From Paraburkholderia youngii (lineage in GTDB: Bacteria; Pseudomonadota; Gammaproteobacteria; Burkholderiales; Burkholderiaceae), in assembly GCF_013366925.1 (NCBI RefSeq), contig NZ_JAALDK010000002.1, forward strand, positions 1,364,001-1,428,000: DNA of 64,000 nucleotides, read 5' to 3'. Positions 1 through 9,104 of this stretch are shown piece by piece. The notes under the pieces were generated by a model, which saw nothing but the letters and a program-made list of their open reading frames with translations, was not told the origin of the DNA and did no database searches. Within the stretch, counting starts at the first letter, position 1. Each line of letters begins with the position of its first letter. Both the position numbers and the translations under genes were made by a program.

Positions 1-239
1 TCGACTTGGCGACGGCGGAGATTTTCGATTAAATGATTCATTAGTCACGCTCAACCATTGGCGACATTAGTCGGGCGAAAACGGACATGCTCTACAGATC
101 GCATTTAGTTCTGTATAAAATCTCGTATCGCGTAGTCCGGTGCAATCACCTCCTCGCGTACGGCACGCTATGCCGAGCCTCCAATGGTATGCAGCAACGC
201 AGCGATGCTCTCAACGAAGCAAATCGAGGGAGGTAAATT

Positions 240-1085
240 ATGAGCGATGCGAAATTTGCAACGTTCTGGAATTGGCCGGAATTATCTCCTTATGAAATCG
301 CTTGTTTGAATACGTTCACTGCTTATGGCAGCGAAATCGCTGTATATAGTTACAAACCCATCAGCAACTTGCCAAAAGGCGTGATCGAAAAGGACGCCCG
401 GTCGATCCTTTCTGCCGACTCGCTGAGCGCTTTTCCCGTTAATGACGTTCCTTCAATGGCGCATTTCACAGATTATTTCCGGTTAATAATGTTTACCAAA
501 ACCGATGAAATCTGGGCGGACACAGATATTCTTCTCCTGAGACGATTTGACCTGAACATTGCGGGCGACTTGGTCGGCCGGGGAAAGCCGGATCTGCTTT
601 GCACCGCACTCCTGCGCCTCGACCCGCGGAATCCACGGCTGCATGATGTAATTCAGCGGCTAGAAGCGATGGAAAACACGGATATAAAATGGCGTGCTAC
701 TGGCTCCCATATTTTGACGGAAGTCTATGGTGCAAAGGCCGGCTTACCTGAAAAAGTGTTTTACCCGGTGCATGCCGATTCCTATTATAAGGTCTTTTTG
801 CCCCACCATTTCGAAGAGTGCGCTGCGCTTTGCACCAATGCATATACGCTTAAATTTTGGAATAATCGTGTGGTTAAACTTGGCGTGTTCAAACGGGTCT
901 GTCCACCAGAGGGGTCATTCCTGCATCACGTGTTTGCCAGTACTGGATCCGATCAGCTTTTCGACGAGATCTATCCCGCGGATGTGATGCAGAGGTTGAT
1001 CAGTAACGCCGAAGAGAGAGTCGGCCGCGATGAAGGCGTTCGCAAACTCATGCGAATAGCATTGGGGCGCGGGTTATCCAGCTAA
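240..1085 (+). CDS. DXD-motif sugar-binding glycosyltransferase
   Basis: The 281-residue product resembles glycosyltransferases with the Gly_transf_sug (DXD) domain, which transfer a sugar from a nucleotide-sugar donor. The key motif is WADTDILLL near residues 97-105, where the two aspartates would bind the donor's metal ion. There is no signal peptide or membrane segment, so it should act in the cytoplasm. A strong ribosome site (GGGAGG) precedes the ATG. It lies upstream of a family 2 glycosyltransferase in the same direction but 463 bp away, so co-transcription is uncertain. Base composition is lower in G+C than the catabolic genes to the right, as is usual for polysaccharide loci. The acceptor and sugar cannot be told from sequence. 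Confidence 0.75.
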   Translation: MSDAKFATFWNWPELSPYEIACLNTFTAYGSEIAVYSYKPISNLPKGVIEKDARSILSADSLSAFPVNDVPSMAHFTDYFRLIMFTKTDEIWADTDILLLRRFDLNIAGDLVGRGKPDLLCTALLRLDPRNPRLHDVIQRLEAMENTDIKWRATGSHILTEVYGAKAGLPEKVFYPVHADSYYKVFLPHHFEECAALCTNAYTLKFWNNRVVKLGVFKRVCPPEGSFLHHVFASTGSDQLFDEIYPADVMQRLISNAEERVGRDEGVRKLMRIALGRGLSS

Positions 1086-1548
1086 TTTGACGACACGTCG
1101 CTCACACACCCGATTTAATTGATATCTGTTGGCATATTCGTCTACTCATCGCAAAAACGATTTCATTAAAAAATTCCTATTTGACATACTTGCCTCGTCC
1201 ACTGCCGCAGTGGTGGAATACGCCAATACCTCACCAATTTGTGCCGATTCCTACAATATATTGGTGCAGCGATGTATTTACATCTAGTCTTGAGAGTACT
1301 TCGTTCCCGGCCGCATGCTGGTCGACTTTGTCTTGTGTTTGCGCCGCGACGGCATCGTCCCGTTTTACCCATTAATTGTCTGCTTATTTCAGTTGCTGGC
1401 GATCTTGGTAGGCCCAGACTGCCGGCACATCAGGTCGGCCCGATTTGCTCCCCACATGATTCGTGATTAGTTGTCTTCTTCGCGAAGCAAGATTTTTCGA
1501 TATAGAACGGGTAGTTCACGCCTCGTTTACCTCCAGGAGCATTTGTCT
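1086..1548. other. Intergenic stretch without a convincing gene
   Basis: This 463-bp stretch separates two glycosyltransferase genes. Several short open frames cross it on both strands, but none has a ribosome site or a recognisable product. No clear hairpin followed by a T tract was seen. It probably holds the promoter of the downstream gene. Confidence 0.4.
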
Positions 1549-2529
1549 ATGTCAGAGCCGAGAATCAGCGTTCTGCTGCCTATCTACAAGGTCGAGGACT
1601 ATATCGAGGACTGTCTCGACTCACTGCTGTCACAATCGTGCACCGATTTCGAAATCATCGCCGTCGACGATTGCAGCCCCGATCGCTCCGGTGAAATCGC
1701 CGCCCGGGTTCTCGCGCAACAGGATCGCATTTCGTGGAAGTTAATCAGAAACATCGACAACAAAGGGCTCGCTGAAACGCGAAAAATCGCAGCATCGGAG
1801 GCGCGCGGCGACTATGTGCTCTGCGTTGACAGCGACGACCACGTCCATCGCGATCTCATTTGCACCGTGCTGCGCGAAGCCGACCAGCACAATGCCGATG
1901 TCGTCATTTTCGCCGCCGAGCGCATTAGTCCCGATGGCGCCGTCAACGCTCGGATCGATTCCGGCGACGGCCTTATCACTGGCGTGGAAGCCGTCCAGAA
2001 AATTCTAGAACTCAAGCTGCAAGCCTTTTGCTGGAACAAGCTTGTGCGCCGCTCCATCTTCGTCGCAGCCGATCATCCGTGCGGTCTCATCTTCGAAGAC
2101 GTTTGCGTGTCGGTGCAAACGCTCGCCAACTCGAAAGTGGTGCGCCTCATTCCGGACAACCTCTATTCATACATGATTCGTGAATCAGGAATTTCGAGAC
2201 GCTTCAACCCGCAGGTCGTCGACCTTTTTGCCATCATGGACCGTGTGGAAAAAAATACCGCGTCCCTCCCGATTACCGACTACAAGCGCCTCTTCTTCCG
2301 GCTCAAATACAGCTGGGCATTCCGCGCGATCGCGTTTCAGACCGCGATCACCGCGCCGACCTACCGCCTCGCGAGCCCTATTCTGCAAAGCGTATCGGAG
2401 AAGCTGCGCGTGAAGCACCTGCTTGGCCTGTTTGCCGATCGGCATCTGAAGCTTTCCATCACTATGACCATGCTCAAGATCCATCCGTGGATCTTTTATT
2501 GCGTCGTAAGACGCTTCAACCGCCGCTGA
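1549..2529 (+). CDS. Family 2 glycosyltransferase
   Basis: The product is a GT2 (GT-A fold) glycosyltransferase of 326 residues. The N-terminus ISVLLPIYKVEDYIEDCLDS is the classic start of the family, followed by the AVDDCSPD segment and a DXD-type motif CVDSDDHV that binds the metal and nucleotide sugar. The frame is open further upstream, but the ATG at 1549 is preferred because the SD-like CAGGAG lies just before it and the family fold begins three residues later. No transmembrane segment is seen, so it likely acts on the inner face of the membrane on a lipid-linked glycan. Sugar specificity is unknown. Confidence 0.85.
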   Translation: MSEPRISVLLPIYKVEDYIEDCLDSLLSQSCTDFEIIAVDDCSPDRSGEIAARVLAQQDRISWKLIRNIDNKGLAETRKIAASEARGDYVLCVDSDDHVHRDLICTVLREADQHNADVVIFAAERISPDGAVNARIDSGDGLITGVEAVQKILELKLQAFCWNKLVRRSIFVAADHPCGLIFEDVCVSVQTLANSKVVRLIPDNLYSYMIRESGISRRFNPQVVDLFAIMDRVEKNTASLPITDYKRLFFRLKYSWAFRAIAFQTAITAPTYRLASPILQSVSEKLRVKHLLGLFADRHLKLSITMTMLKIHPWIFYCVVRRFNRR

Positions 2530-2564
2530 CACGCTTGCCGCATACGCATCGCCGACTAGATATT

Positions 2565-2926
2565 GGGGCTTTGTCAGGTTGCGAGGCCGGTAAGATGGCG
2601 TGATGAAGAAATCGAAAACGCTCTATCACGGTCAGAGTTTTCCGGCCGGGGTCATCAGCTGCGCGGTTCGATGGTATTTCCGCTTCCAGTTGAGCCTGCG
2701 CGACATCGAAGAGCTGCTGTTCGAGCGCGGCGTGATCGTGACATACGAGACCATCCGATGCTGGCGTGACAAGTTTGGTAAGGGCTTTGCTCATCGGGTC
2801 AAAGCGGCGCGACATAAGCCGGGTAGTACATGGCATCTCGACGAAATGTTCGTCACGCTTCGTGGAGAACCGTATCTGCATGACGGGCGGTTGACGAGCA
2901 CGGCGCCGAGCTCGACGACACCAATC
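2565..2926 (+). mobile_element. Decayed IS6-family insertion sequence, left part only
   Basis: An inverted-repeat-like end (GGGGCTTTGTCAGGTTGC) starts at 2565, and a transposase frame starts at 2600. The translated part contains the zinc-finger-like N-terminus, the helix-turn-helix (RDIEELLFERGV) and the first catalytic aspartate in WHLDEMFV, all typical of IS6/IS26-type DDE transposases. At about 2878-2885 the reading frame shifts: the expected AVDEHGAELD continues in another frame and then stops matching near 2926. The right end, two thirds of the transposase and the right inverted repeat are missing. The element cannot move by itself. It sits between a glycosyltransferase gene and a catabolic operon, so it may mark an old rearrangement boundary. 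Confidence 0.8.
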
Positions 2927-2969
2927 ATGCGTCCCCCGCCCTCCGGTTGTGTCACCGATAAACGTTACA

Positions 2970-4259
2970 TCAATCGCGCAACTTCACCGCCGTCATCCGC
3001 GGCATCAACAGATGAATGATGCCAAGCGCAACCAGATACGCCGATGCGCCGACCGTAAACAGCGCCCAATAATTCCCAGTGCGCTGCAAGGTCTCGCCGA
3101 TCACGCCGGAGAAGAAGAACGATCCGACCATCCCCGCCACGCCGCCGATACCGACCACCGTGCCGACCACCCGCTTCGGAAACACGTCGCCGACCGTCGT
3201 GACGAGATTCGCCGACCAGCCCTGGTGCGCCGCTGCCGCGAGACCAACGGCGAGCACCGCCCACCACAGGCTCCGGAATGCCGACAACGTTGCGATCGGC
3301 ACCACGCACAATGCACAGATAAGCATCGTGAGCTTGCGCGCGAAATTCGGCCGGTTGGTGCGCGCCATCAAACGCGACGACAGCCAGCCACCCGCCACGC
3401 TGCCGATCGACGACATCGTATAGATTGCGATCAGCGGCAGGCCCATGTGGGCGATATCGATATGGCGCGACTCATTGAGCCACTTGGGCAGCCAGAACAG
3501 ATAGAACCACCACACCGGATCGGTCAGCAGCTTGCCGAAGACGAACGCCCACGTTTCGCGGTACTTGAGCACCGACAACCAGCTGACTTTCTGCTCGACG
3601 ACTTCTTCGCGGTCCGCATTGATGTAGGCGAGTTCTTCCTTCGACACCGACGGATGCTCCGAAGGCTGCCGATAAACCAGCCACCACACTGCCAGCCAGA
3701 CGAACCCGGTCGCGCCGCCCGCGATGAACGTCGCGCGCCAGCCCCACATCACCGCGGCGATCGGCACGAAGGCCGGCGCCACGATGCCGCCGATCGTCGC
3801 GCCCATGTTCCAGAAGCCCGTCGCAAGCGCGCGTTCCTTCTTCGGAAACCACGTGGCGGTAGTGCGGATCGCGACCGGGAAATTGGCCGCTTCGCCGAAG
3901 CCGAGCAGACCGCGTACGGCCGCGAAACCCGGCACGGTCGATGCCACCGCGTGCAGCATCGCCGCCAGACTCCACAGCGCCATCGCGCTGCCGTAGACCT
4001 TCTTCGTGCTGACGCGATCGGCGATGCGGCCGAAGATCGCGAGACCCACCGCATAGGCGACCGTAAACACCATCACGGTCTGTGCGTACTGCACCTGGTT
4101 CCAACCGATATCCTTTTGCAGCAGCGGCGCGAGCAGCCCGAGCATCTGACGATCCATGTAGTTGATCGTCGTCGCCGCGAAGATCATCGCGCAGATGGTC
4201 CATCGGTATCGTCCGACGGCCGTCCGTGCGGCAGCCGTCGTAGCTTCTAGTGTTTTCAT
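2970..4259 (-). CDS. MFS transporter, hexuronate/aldarate type (ExuT-like)
   Basis: The 429-residue protein is a twelve-helix major facilitator of the anion:cation symporter (ACS) family. The first helix carries INYMDRQMLGLLAP, the family's signature, and GRIADRVSTKK forms the loop 2-3 motif. The nearest known types are hexuronate carriers such as ExuT. It is the last gene of a minus-strand unit with gudD and another ACS carrier, 51 bp behind its neighbour. From that context I infer uptake of an aldarate or uronate such as glucarate, galactarate or glucuronate. The presence of two ACS carriers suggests they differ in substrate. Confidence 0.85.
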   Translation of the reverse strand: MKTLEATTAAARTAVGRYRWTICAMIFAATTINYMDRQMLGLLAPLLQKDIGWNQVQYAQTVMVFTVAYAVGLAIFGRIADRVSTKKVYGSAMALWSLAAMLHAVASTVPGFAAVRGLLGFGEAANFPVAIRTTATWFPKKERALATGFWNMGATIGGIVAPAFVPIAAVMWGWRATFIAGGATGFVWLAVWWLVYRQPSEHPSVSKEELAYINADREEVVEQKVSWLSVLKYRETWAFVFGKLLTDPVWWFYLFWLPKWLNESRHIDIAHMGLPLIAIYTMSSIGSVAGGWLSSRLMARTNRPNFARKLTMLICALCVVPIATLSAFRSLWWAVLAVGLAAAAHQGWSANLVTTVGDVFPKRVVGTVVGIGGVAGMVGSFFFSGVIGETLQRTGNYWALFTVGASAYLVALGIIHLLMPRMTAVKLRD

Positions 4260-4310
4260 CGAGTCTCCTGAAGGTTTCTGAAAATGTGTCTATATGGTTG
4301 TTCGATACGG

Positions 4311-5639
4311 TCAATGCGCTGAGGCCGGCAATCCTTCGCGCGGGCTCATACGCGAGAAGAACACGACCCCGGCGGCAATCACCGACATCACCGCGAGTCC
4401 AGTGAGGCCGCCCTCGATCGAGCCGGTCTTCTGTTCGAGGAAGCCGAAGGTCGCCGGCGCCACGAAGCCGCCGAGGTTGCCGATCGAGTTGATCAGCGCC
4501 AGCACCGCGGCGGAAATCCGCGCGTCGAGATAGCCCTGCGGGATCACCCAGAACAGCGACGAGGCCGCCTTGAAGCCGATCGCAGCAAAGCAGATCGCGA
4601 CGAACGAGAACACCGGGCCGCCCTGGCCGGCCGCATACATGCCGAGCGCGGCGATCAGCAGCACACACGCGACCCACGCTTGCTGGAACTTGAAGCGCGC
4701 CGCGAGCATCGCGAACAGATACATCGCCGCGATCGAGATCAGCCACGGAATCGAGTTGAACAGGCCGACCTGGAAGTCGTTGAAATGGCCCATCTTGTGG
4801 ATGATGCTGGGCAGCCAGAAAGTCGCGCCGTAGATGGTCAGCGATACCGCGAAGTAGATCAGGCAAAAGATCAGGATTTGCGGATCGCGCAGCAGGGTTC
4901 CGAGCGACGGCCTGACCGGGTGCGCGGCGGCGCGCTGGCGTTGCTCTTCGTCGATCGCATCCAGCACCGCGTCCTGCTCGGCGCGGGTGAGCCAGGCGGC
5001 GTCGCGCGGCTTCGAGTCGAGCCACAGCAGGATGAAGCCCGCGAGCACGACCGAGAACATGCCTTCGATGATGAACATCCACTGCCAGCCACGCAGCCCC
5101 GCGCCTTCGATCAGCATCAGCCCGCCGGAGATCGGCCCGGACAGCACCGACGCGAGCGCCGAGCCGCTCAGGAAGATCGCCATCGCCTTCCCGCGCTCGT
5201 TGCTCGGCAGCCATTGCGTGAAGTAGTAGATGACGCCGGGAAAGAAGCCCGCTTCGGCCGCGCCGAGCAGCAGCCGCATCGCGTAGAACGACGTCTCGCC
5301 GCGCACGAATGCCATGCCGGCCGCGGCCAGCCCCCACGTGAGCATGATGCGCGCGAGCCACAGCTTCGCGCCGTAGCGCTGCAGCAGGATGTTCGACGGC
5401 ACTTCGAAGATCGCGTAGCTGATGAAGAAGAGCCCCGCACCGAGCCCGTAGGCCGCCGCGCCGATGCCCAGATCGGCGCTCAGATGCTGGCGCACGAAGC
5501 CGATGTTCACGCGGTCGATGTAGTTGACGATGAACATCACGACGAACAGCGGCAGCACGCGCCACTTGATCTTGTGCACCGCGCTCGCCAGCGCGCCGGC
5601 GCGCTCGGGCCGCGCCGTGTCGGCAATCGGGCTACTCAT
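4311..5639 (-). CDS. MFS transporter of the ACS family
   Basis: This 442-residue protein is a second ACS-family major facilitator. It shows IVNYIDRVNIGFVRQHL in the first helix, YAIFEVPSNILLQRYGAK in the loop 2-3 region and a long cytoplasmic loop (about residues 205-245) between the two six-helix halves. The start at 5639 is chosen because GGAGAC precedes it; an earlier start ten codons upstream lacks a ribosome site. It follows gudD after 72 bp and precedes the ExuT-like carrier. Family members import tartrate, phthalate, galactonate or similar carboxylates; here an aldarate is most likely from context. Confidence 0.85.
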   Translation of the reverse strand: MSSPIADTARPERAGALASAVHKIKWRVLPLFVVMFIVNYIDRVNIGFVRQHLSADLGIGAAAYGLGAGLFFISYAIFEVPSNILLQRYGAKLWLARIMLTWGLAAAGMAFVRGETSFYAMRLLLGAAEAGFFPGVIYYFTQWLPSNERGKAMAIFLSGSALASVLSGPISGGLMLIEGAGLRGWQWMFIIEGMFSVVLAGFILLWLDSKPRDAAWLTRAEQDAVLDAIDEEQRQRAAAHPVRPSLGTLLRDPQILIFCLIYFAVSLTIYGATFWLPSIIHKMGHFNDFQVGLFNSIPWLISIAAMYLFAMLAARFKFQQAWVACVLLIAALGMYAAGQGGPVFSFVAICFAAIGFKAASSLFWVIPQGYLDARISAAVLALINSIGNLGGFVAPATFGFLEQKTGSIEGGLTGLAVMSVIAAGVVFFSRMSPREGLPASAH

Positions 5640-5711
5640 GGGGTTGTCTCCTTCGATGGCGACGCGCATTGCGCGTCGCGGGCCTCGTAGGCGCGGATTT
5701 GGAAACGAGAA

Positions 5712-7001
5712 TTAAAAGCGCGGATTCTTGCCGGTGAAGCCCGGTTCGTACTTGCGCATCTGCGAGAGGTCATCGCGATTGCGCACGCCGCACGACAGAT
5801 ACTGCGCATGCAGTTCGGCGAGCCGCTCGCGGTCGAGCTCGACGCCGAGGCCCGGCGTGGTGGGCACACGCACCGAGCCGTTGTCGAACGTGACACGGCC
5901 GCCCTTGATGACTTCTTCCTCCTGCCACGGGTAGTGCGTGTCGCACGCATAGGTCAGGTTGGGGATGCTGGCCGCGACGTGCGTCATCGCCATCAGGCTG
6001 ATGCCGAGGTGCGAGTTCGAGTGCATCGACATGCCGAGATCCCACAGCTTGCACATGCGCGCGAGCGTCTGGGTCGCGCGCAGGCCGCCCCAGTAATGGT
6101 GATCCGACAGCAGGACCTTGACCGAACCCATCTCGGCGCCGCGGCGGAAATCTTCCATCGTCGTGATGACCATGTTGGTCGCGAGCGGCAGGCGCGTGTG
6201 CTTCGCCAGTTCGGCCATGCCTTCGAGACTCGGGCACGGGTCTTCGTAGTACTCGAGCAGTTCGTCGAGTTCAGGGGCGGCGGCGATGCTCGTTTCGAGC
6301 GTCCAGTTCGCGTTCGGGTCGAGGCGCAGCGGCACGCCGGGGAACGCCTGATGCAGCGCGCGCATGCACGCGATTTCGTGTGCCGGCTCGAACACGCCGC
6401 CCTTCAGCTTGATGCTCTGGAAACCATACAGCTCGATCATCCGACGCGCCTGCGCGACGATCTGCTCGGGGCTCAGGCCTTCGCCCCAGGCGTCGGGCGC
6501 ATAGGGCTTGTCGATGTGCTCGGCGTACTTGAAGAACAGATAGGCGCTGTATGGCACGGCGTCGCGCACCTTGCCGCCAAGCAGATCGACGATCGGCGCG
6601 CCGACGATTTGCCCTTGCAGGTCGAGCATCGCGACTTCGAGCGTGCTGATGACTTTCGGCGCGTTCTTCGCCGCGTGCGAGCCGGGCGCGAGTTCGAATT
6701 CGACCGCGCCCGGGGTCGCCTTGATCGTGCCCCGCACGCGTTCTTCCATGCGATTGAGGTCGAACGGCGACAGCCCGATCACCAGCGACTTCGCCTGTTC
6801 GAGCACACGCAGCATCGGTTCGTCGCCATAGGTCTCGGAGATGCCGACGCGGCCGTCGCTCGTCTCCAGTTCGACGATGGCGCGCAGCGCCCAGGGTTCG
6901 TGGATTCCGGCGGCGTTGAGCAGCGGGCCGTCGCGGAAGGCGATCGGGGTGATGCGCACCTGGGTGATGGTGATGTCGCGAGTCATGATGTCAATCGGCA
7001 T
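5712..7001 (-). CDS. gudD: Glucarate dehydratase family enzyme (enolase superfamily)
   Basis: The product matches glucarate dehydratases, which remove water from D-glucarate (and often L-idarate) to give 5-dehydro-4-deoxy-D-glucarate. With the start at 7001 it has 429 residues. The superfamily signatures are visible: KLK (K198, K200) as base, metal ligands D228 and N230 in LDPNANW, E253 in YYEDP and D300 in LLSDHH, and the second catalytic base H327 in MHSNSH. A GTG further upstream would place the start inside an operator-like palindrome, so the ATG at 7001 (or 6986) is preferred. It heads an operon with two transporters and faces a GntR gene. The next pathway enzyme (KdgD or GarL type) is not in the window. 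Confidence 0.88.
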   Translation of the reverse strand: MPIDIMTRDITITQVRITPIAFRDGPLLNAAGIHEPWALRAIVELETSDGRVGISETYGDEPMLRVLEQAKSLVIGLSPFDLNRMEERVRGTIKATPGAVEFELAPGSHAAKNAPKVISTLEVAMLDLQGQIVGAPIVDLLGGKVRDAVPYSAYLFFKYAEHIDKPYAPDAWGEGLSPEQIVAQARRMIELYGFQSIKLKGGVFEPAHEIACMRALHQAFPGVPLRLDPNANWTLETSIAAAPELDELLEYYEDPCPSLEGMAELAKHTRLPLATNMVITTMEDFRRGAEMGSVKVLLSDHHYWGGLRATQTLARMCKLWDLGMSMHSNSHLGISLMAMTHVAASIPNLTYACDTHYPWQEEEVIKGGRVTFDNGSVRVPTTPGLGVELDRERLAELHAQYLSCGVRNRDDLSQMRKYEPGFTGKNPRF

Positions 7002-7030
7002 AAGTGGAGTTTGATGGGCCGGATAGTAAA

Positions 7031-7048
7031 GCACTAATATATTAGTGC
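7031..7048. promoter_or_regulatory. Perfect 18-bp palindrome, likely GntR operator
   Basis: GCACTAATATATTAGTGC is a perfect inverted repeat placed 30 bp upstream of the gudD start and 142 bp upstream of the divergent GntR gene. FCD-type GntR regulators bind short palindromes of this kind as dimers. The AT-rich core overlaps where a gudD promoter would lie, which fits repression. The assignment to the neighbouring GntR protein is inferred from position. Confidence 0.65.
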
Positions 7049-7124
7049 GTTAGTGGGGTAAACTCCCATGTCCACTTCGTGGCGAATTCCGCTTGCAAGC
7101 CCGCTGGAAGCGGCGAGCGTCGGC

Positions 7125-7138
7125 TATAGTACTAGTGC
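7125..7138. promoter_or_regulatory. Imperfect second copy of the operator half-sites
   Basis: TATAGTACTAGTGC resembles the right part of the 7031 palindrome (TATTAGTGC) and lies 52 bp before the GntR start. It could serve autoregulation. The match is partial, so confidence is low. Confidence 0.35.
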
Positions 7139-7189
7139 CTCAGCGGACCGCCCCGTCGGTCCGCCTGCTTCCAAGCTTCAATTTCTGCC

Positions 7190-7894
7190 ATGAAAAACCA
7201 CGCTCACTCGTCGACGGTCACCCGACTCGACCGCTCCCGCCACGCCGCGCCGCAAGTCTTCGAACGACTGCGCGAAATGATCCTTTCTCTCGAATTGACG
7301 CCGGGCACGGTGCTGTCGCGCAGCGAGCTCGCGAACCGCTACGGGCTCAGCCAGACGCCGGTGCGCGACGCGCTGATGAAGCTCGGCGAGGAAGGACTCG
7401 TCGATATCTATCCGCAGCACGCGACGGTCGTTAGTCAGATCAAAGTGACCTCCGCGCTGCAGGCGCATTTCCTGCGCCGCTCGATCGAACTCGAAGTGGT
7501 GCGCACGCTCGCGGAGCAGCGCAACGCCACGCTGATCGCGGAACTGCGCGTCACGATCGCCCGGCAAACGGAATTGCTCGACCTGAAGAACTACGAGGAG
7601 TTCTCGCTGCTCGATCAGGCGTTTCATCGGCAGATGTACGAGGCGGCGGGCGTGCCGCAGCTGTGGGATCTGGTGCGCAGGCTGAGCGGGCACATCGACC
7701 GGCTGCGGCGCCTGAATTTGCCGGCGGAGGGCAAGACGATGGCGGTCGTGCGCGATCATACGGAGATCGTCGATGCGATCGACAAAGGCGATGTCGAGGC
7801 CGCGCAGGCGGCGCTACGCAAGCATCTGTCGGGGACGCTGAGTCAGATCGATCAGATTCGCACGAGTCATCCGAATTTTTTGGCGGACGAGTGA
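7190..7894 (+). CDS. GntR-family regulator with FCD domain
   Basis: The 234-residue product has a winged helix-turn-helix at about residues 20-85 (SRSELANRYGLSQTPVRDALMKL is the recognition region) and a helical FCD effector domain behind it (HFLRRSIELEVVR to the end). FadR/FCD regulators bind carboxylates or sugar acids through a metal site. It is transcribed away from gudD and shares the intergenic region with it, so I infer control of aldarate use. No second target is visible nearby. Confidence 0.85.
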   Translation: MKNHAHSSTVTRLDRSRHAAPQVFERLREMILSLELTPGTVLSRSELANRYGLSQTPVRDALMKLGEEGLVDIYPQHATVVSQIKVTSALQAHFLRRSIELEVVRTLAEQRNATLIAELRVTIARQTELLDLKNYEEFSLLDQAFHRQMYEAAGVPQLWDLVRRLSGHIDRLRRLNLPAEGKTMAVVRDHTEIVDAIDKGDVEAAQAALRKHLSGTLSQIDQIRTSHPNFLADE

Positions 7895-7913
7895 GCGTTC
7901 GCTGAATCGCTGG

Positions 7914-8993
7914 CTACGGCTGGATCACGGTCATTCTGAATGGACCGCCGTTTGCGGCCGCGTGGGACACCGCTTCATTGGCGCGATCGAGCGGGAATGT
8001 CTTGACGTCGAAATGGCGGAGATCGAGCAGCCCCGAGCGAATCAGGCCCGTCATCAGCGTCACGGCTTCCGTCGGATACATCCATTTGCCGCGCACGGTG
8101 ATGTCGTTGCGCATGAGCCACGGATATGGCAGATCGAGCCCAGCATCGCCCAGCATGCCCACGCCACCCATCAAAATGACGCGGCCGTACGGCCGCACGG
8201 CCCTCATCGCGGCACGCACGGCTGTGACGGGCGCCGAGGGCGGCAGCAGATCGATGACGCAATCGATCGGACAAGGAGCCGCCTGTTGCATCCGTTCGCG
8301 ATCCGCCTGTTCATCGCCTGAAAGTCTGACCGGGCGCACACGCGCGCCGAAGCGCTGTTTCAGGTCGTCGAGTGCTTCCGCATTGCGTCCCGGCGCGACC
8401 ACGCAGCGCGCTCCCGTCGCGAGGGCGACAGCCACGCAGGCGCTGCCGAAGTTGCCGGTAGCCCCGCTGACGAGCAGCGTTTCGCCAGCCCGCAGCGCGG
8501 CCGCAAGCAGCCCGCCATAAGGCACGAGCATCACGTTGAGCGCACACCAGCGCGCCGCCTCGCCAGCATCGATGTCGCCGATACGAACCGCGTTCTCGGT
8601 CGGCACACGCACCTGTTCGGCGAACGGGCCGTCGTGAAAGTACCGTTGCAGTCGCAAGCCCCCGTCTCCACGCGAACTCCAGCCCTGCAGCGCTATGTCG
8701 GGCATCAACGCGTCGTCGCGCGAGCGCACGGTCGGATCGCAGAACACCCAGTCGCCCACCTTCAGATGAGTCGCATCGGGACCGCTCGCTCTTACACGAC
8801 CGATCGCGCCGCAACCGGGCACGATCGGCAGCTCGATCGGATAGCGGCGCTGCCCATTGAACACTTCATTCGCGTATGGCAGCACCGGCGCAGCGGCGAC
8901 ATCCACGATCACCTCGCCCGTGCCGATTTCCGGATCCGGCATTTGCGTAATCGCGAGCGGTCGCTCAAGCGAATTCAGGATTGCAGCTTTCAT
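7914..8993 (-). CDS. Medium-chain dehydrogenase/reductase (zinc-independent type)
   Basis: The 359-residue protein has the GroES-like N-terminal fold (EIGTGEVIVDV, PGCGAIGRV, KVGDWVF) followed by a Rossmann domain with the nucleotide-binding stretch LVSGATGNFGSACV at about residues 173-186. The catalytic zinc cysteine found in alcohol dehydrogenases is replaced (PVLPYANEV), so a quinone-reductase-like or other zinc-free MDR activity is more likely. It is divergent from an XRE regulator 111 bp away, which probably controls it. The substrate is unknown. Confidence 0.8.
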   Translation of the reverse strand: MKAAILNSLERPLAITQMPDPEIGTGEVIVDVAAAPVLPYANEVFNGQRRYPIELPIVPGCGAIGRVRASGPDATHLKVGDWVFCDPTVRSRDDALMPDIALQGWSSRGDGGLRLQRYFHDGPFAEQVRVPTENAVRIGDIDAGEAARWCALNVMLVPYGGLLAAALRAGETLLVSGATGNFGSACVAVALATGARCVVAPGRNAEALDDLKQRFGARVRPVRLSGDEQADRERMQQAAPCPIDCVIDLLPPSAPVTAVRAAMRAVRPYGRVILMGGVGMLGDAGLDLPYPWLMRNDITVRGKWMYPTEAVTLMTGLIRSGLLDLRHFDVKTFPLDRANEAVSHAAANGGPFRMTVIQP

Positions 8994-9104
8994 CGTCGTT
9001 CTCCGTCAAGGGTGGTCTGACGAGGTCATTCTGGCGAACCTAGAATAGGCAACAAGGCCTGGTACTATCCCAGGATTCATCGATACCTCCTTGCGAGGAC
9101 GAAC

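Noticed and set aside
3472..5565. 697-residue minus-strand frame across two transporters
   Set aside because: It is in another frame of the same strand as two clear MFS genes and consists mainly of Arg/Ala/Gly.
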